From positions 1 to 7,037 of the forward strand of contig DFDV01000111.1 of assembly GCA_002369025.1 (NCBI GenBank): a stretch of 7,037 nucleotides of DNA, given 5' to 3'. The notes under the pieces are model-generated. The model saw only the letters and a list, made by a program, of their open reading frames with translations, was not told where the DNA came from and ran no database searches. Both the position numbers and the translations under genes were made by a program. This DNA comes from Treponema sp. UBA3819 (lineage in GTDB: Bacteria; Spirochaetota; Spirochaetia; Treponematales; Treponemataceae). Positions 6,254 to 7,037 of this stretch are shown one piece after another; position 1 is the first letter of the stretch; the number at the start of each line of letters is the position of its first letter.

Positions 6254-6264
6254 TATTTTTTCTC
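6251..6264 (-). promoter_or_regulatory. Ribosome binding site and TAATG stop/start overlap between glyQS and the AKR gene
   Basis: On the minus strand the synthetase stop TAA (6255-6253) and the reductase ATG (6253-6251) share one A. A GAGA at 6264-6261 gives a Shine-Dalgarno-like site seven bases before the ATG, inside the synthetase gene. This points to translational coupling. Confidence 0.6.
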
Positions 6265-7037
6265 AACAGGTTTCCAGCTGCGGATTGCATTCTGAATGAA
6301 AGTAACAAGATCATCCAGTTTTACGCGTTCCTGTTCCATGCTGTCACGGAAGCGGACTGTTACCGTGTTGTAGTTGGGGTTGGCAGAACCATCCTCAGCC
6401 TTTTCGGTAATAGTATCGTAGTCTACTGTCACGCAGAAAGGTGTACCAACTTCGTCCTGGCGGCGATAGCGCTTACCGACTGTACCGCTCTGGTCATAAT
6501 CGGTTACAAACTCTTCCTTGAGGGCATGCTGGATTTCCTTTGCCTTTTCTGCAAGACCGTCCTTTTTCATCAGAGGCAGCACGGCAACGGTAATCGGAGC
6601 CAGCTTCGGATGCAGGTGCAGTACAGTGCGGTAGTCATCTTTTCCGTCTTTTCCAACATTTTCTTCTTCGTAGGCTTCGCAGAGGAAGGCGAGGAAGTTG
6701 CGGTTCAGGCCGGCTGAAGTTTCGATGACATAAGGTGTATAAGTCTTGTTGCCATCATCCTGATCGATGTAAGACATATCCTTTCCGCTGACTTTTGTGT
6801 GCTGACCAAGGTCGAAGTCAGTGCGGTTGTGAACGCCTTCAATTTCTTCAAAGCCGATGGGGAAGTTGTACTGAATGTCGTAAGCATCCTTTGCATAGTG
6901 AGCCAGTTTGTCGTGATGGTGCCATGCAAGATTTTTCTCAGCGATACCGTATTTCAGATAGAAGTTCCAGCGGTACTTGCGCCAGTTTTCAAAAATCTCA
7001 TCATCGGTACCGGGCTTACAGAAATATTCCATTTCCA
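6253..7037 (-). CDS. glyQS: Glycyl-tRNA synthetase, single-chain (alpha2) class II type, 5'-truncated by the window edge
   Basis: The enzyme charges tRNA-Gly with glycine in the cytoplasm. The visible part is the C-terminal ~260 residues of a protein that is normally about 450-500 long. The frame stays open to the right edge, and the ATG at 7032 is internal because it belongs to the conserved EMEYFCKPG stretch. The remaining catalytic core shows GFEEIEGVHNRTDFDLGQH and class II motif 3 as ETSAGLNRNFLAFL, whose Arg contacts ATP in the family. After this comes the anticodon-binding domain, from about LHPKLAPITVAVLPL through GKRYRRQDEVGTPFCVTVD to the end. This is the eukaryote/archaea-like single-chain form, also called glyS in some annotations. 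It is the form used by spirochaetes and many Gram-positives instead of the two-subunit glyQ plus glyS enzyme. It leads the minus-strand operon, with the aldo/keto reductase coupled behind it. Its promoter lies outside the window. Confidence 0.96.
   Translation of the reverse strand, partial: EMEYFCKPGTDDEIFENWRKYRWNFYLKYGIAEKNLAWHHHDKLAHYAKDAYDIQYNFPIGFEEIEGVHNRTDFDLGQHTKVSGKDMSYIDQDDGNKTYTPYVIETSAGLNRNFLAFLCEAYEEENVGKDGKDDYRTVLHLHPKLAPITVAVLPLMKKDGLAEKAKEIQHALKEEFVTDYDQSGTVGKRYRRQDEVGTPFCVTVDYDTITEKAEDGSANPNYNTVTVRFRDSMEQERVKLDDLVTFIQNAIRSWKPVEKK

Noticed and set aside
6187..6717. Open frame of 176 codons on the plus strand across the glyQS 3' end and the AKR start
   Set aside because: It lies opposite two well-supported genes. 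Its hydrophobic look comes from reading the complement of charged synthetase codons.
7030..7032. Minus-strand ATG at 7032 as the start of a short protein
   Set aside because: The preceding codon (Glu) and the following residues match the internal EMEYF stretch of glycyl-tRNA synthetases. It is an internal Met of a truncated gene.

Overview
The window reads as chromosomal DNA of a spirochaete, most likely a host-associated Treponema. This is inference from three things: the single-chain (alpha2-type) glycyl-tRNA synthetase, the style of the HD-GYP protein, and the class B penicillin-binding protein next to a DUF115/MAF-like protein. No database search was possible. There are six protein genes, two of them cut by the window edges. 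I see no tRNA, rRNA, CRISPR array, insertion sequence or phage gene. It looks like an ordinary core-genome segment rather than a mobile island.

Left block (1-3845, + strand): three genes that overlap end to start form a tight operon. They are the C-terminal part of signal peptidase I (lepB, catalytic Ser and Lys both present), a class B penicillin-binding protein with a C-terminal PASTA domain (FtsI/PBP2 type), and a DUF115/MAF-like protein that starts at a TTG inside the end of the PBP gene. The first two act at the cytoplasmic membrane and periplasm. The third belongs to a family linked in other bacteria to glycosylation of flagellin and to surface glycans.

Intergenic region (3846-4068): it contains a 12-position imperfect hairpin, a possible 32-codon ORF that ends at the terminator, a clear intrinsic terminator with U-tracts on both strands, and a good promoter just upstream of the next ATG. 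That promoter is so close to the ATG that the mRNA would be leaderless or nearly so.

Middle (4069-5496, + strand): a monocistronic HD-GYP-type protein with a Q/A-rich linker. The GYP half is well kept, but several metal-binding positions have changed (HD to HE, the later ligand Asp to Cys). It may be a sensor or degenerate phosphodiesterase in c-di-GMP signalling.

Right block (5489-7037, - strand): the C-terminal half of glycyl-tRNA synthetase followed by an aldo/keto reductase-like protein, joined by a TAATG stop/start overlap. The reductase has Ser and Glu where the catalytic Tyr and His should be, and it stops where related enzymes would begin a C-terminal Fe-S segment. Its 3' end overlaps the HD-GYP gene tail to tail by 8 bp, with no convincing terminator between them.

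I found no clear new multi-gene system. The best leads are the two enzymes with altered active sites and the structured intergenic region.
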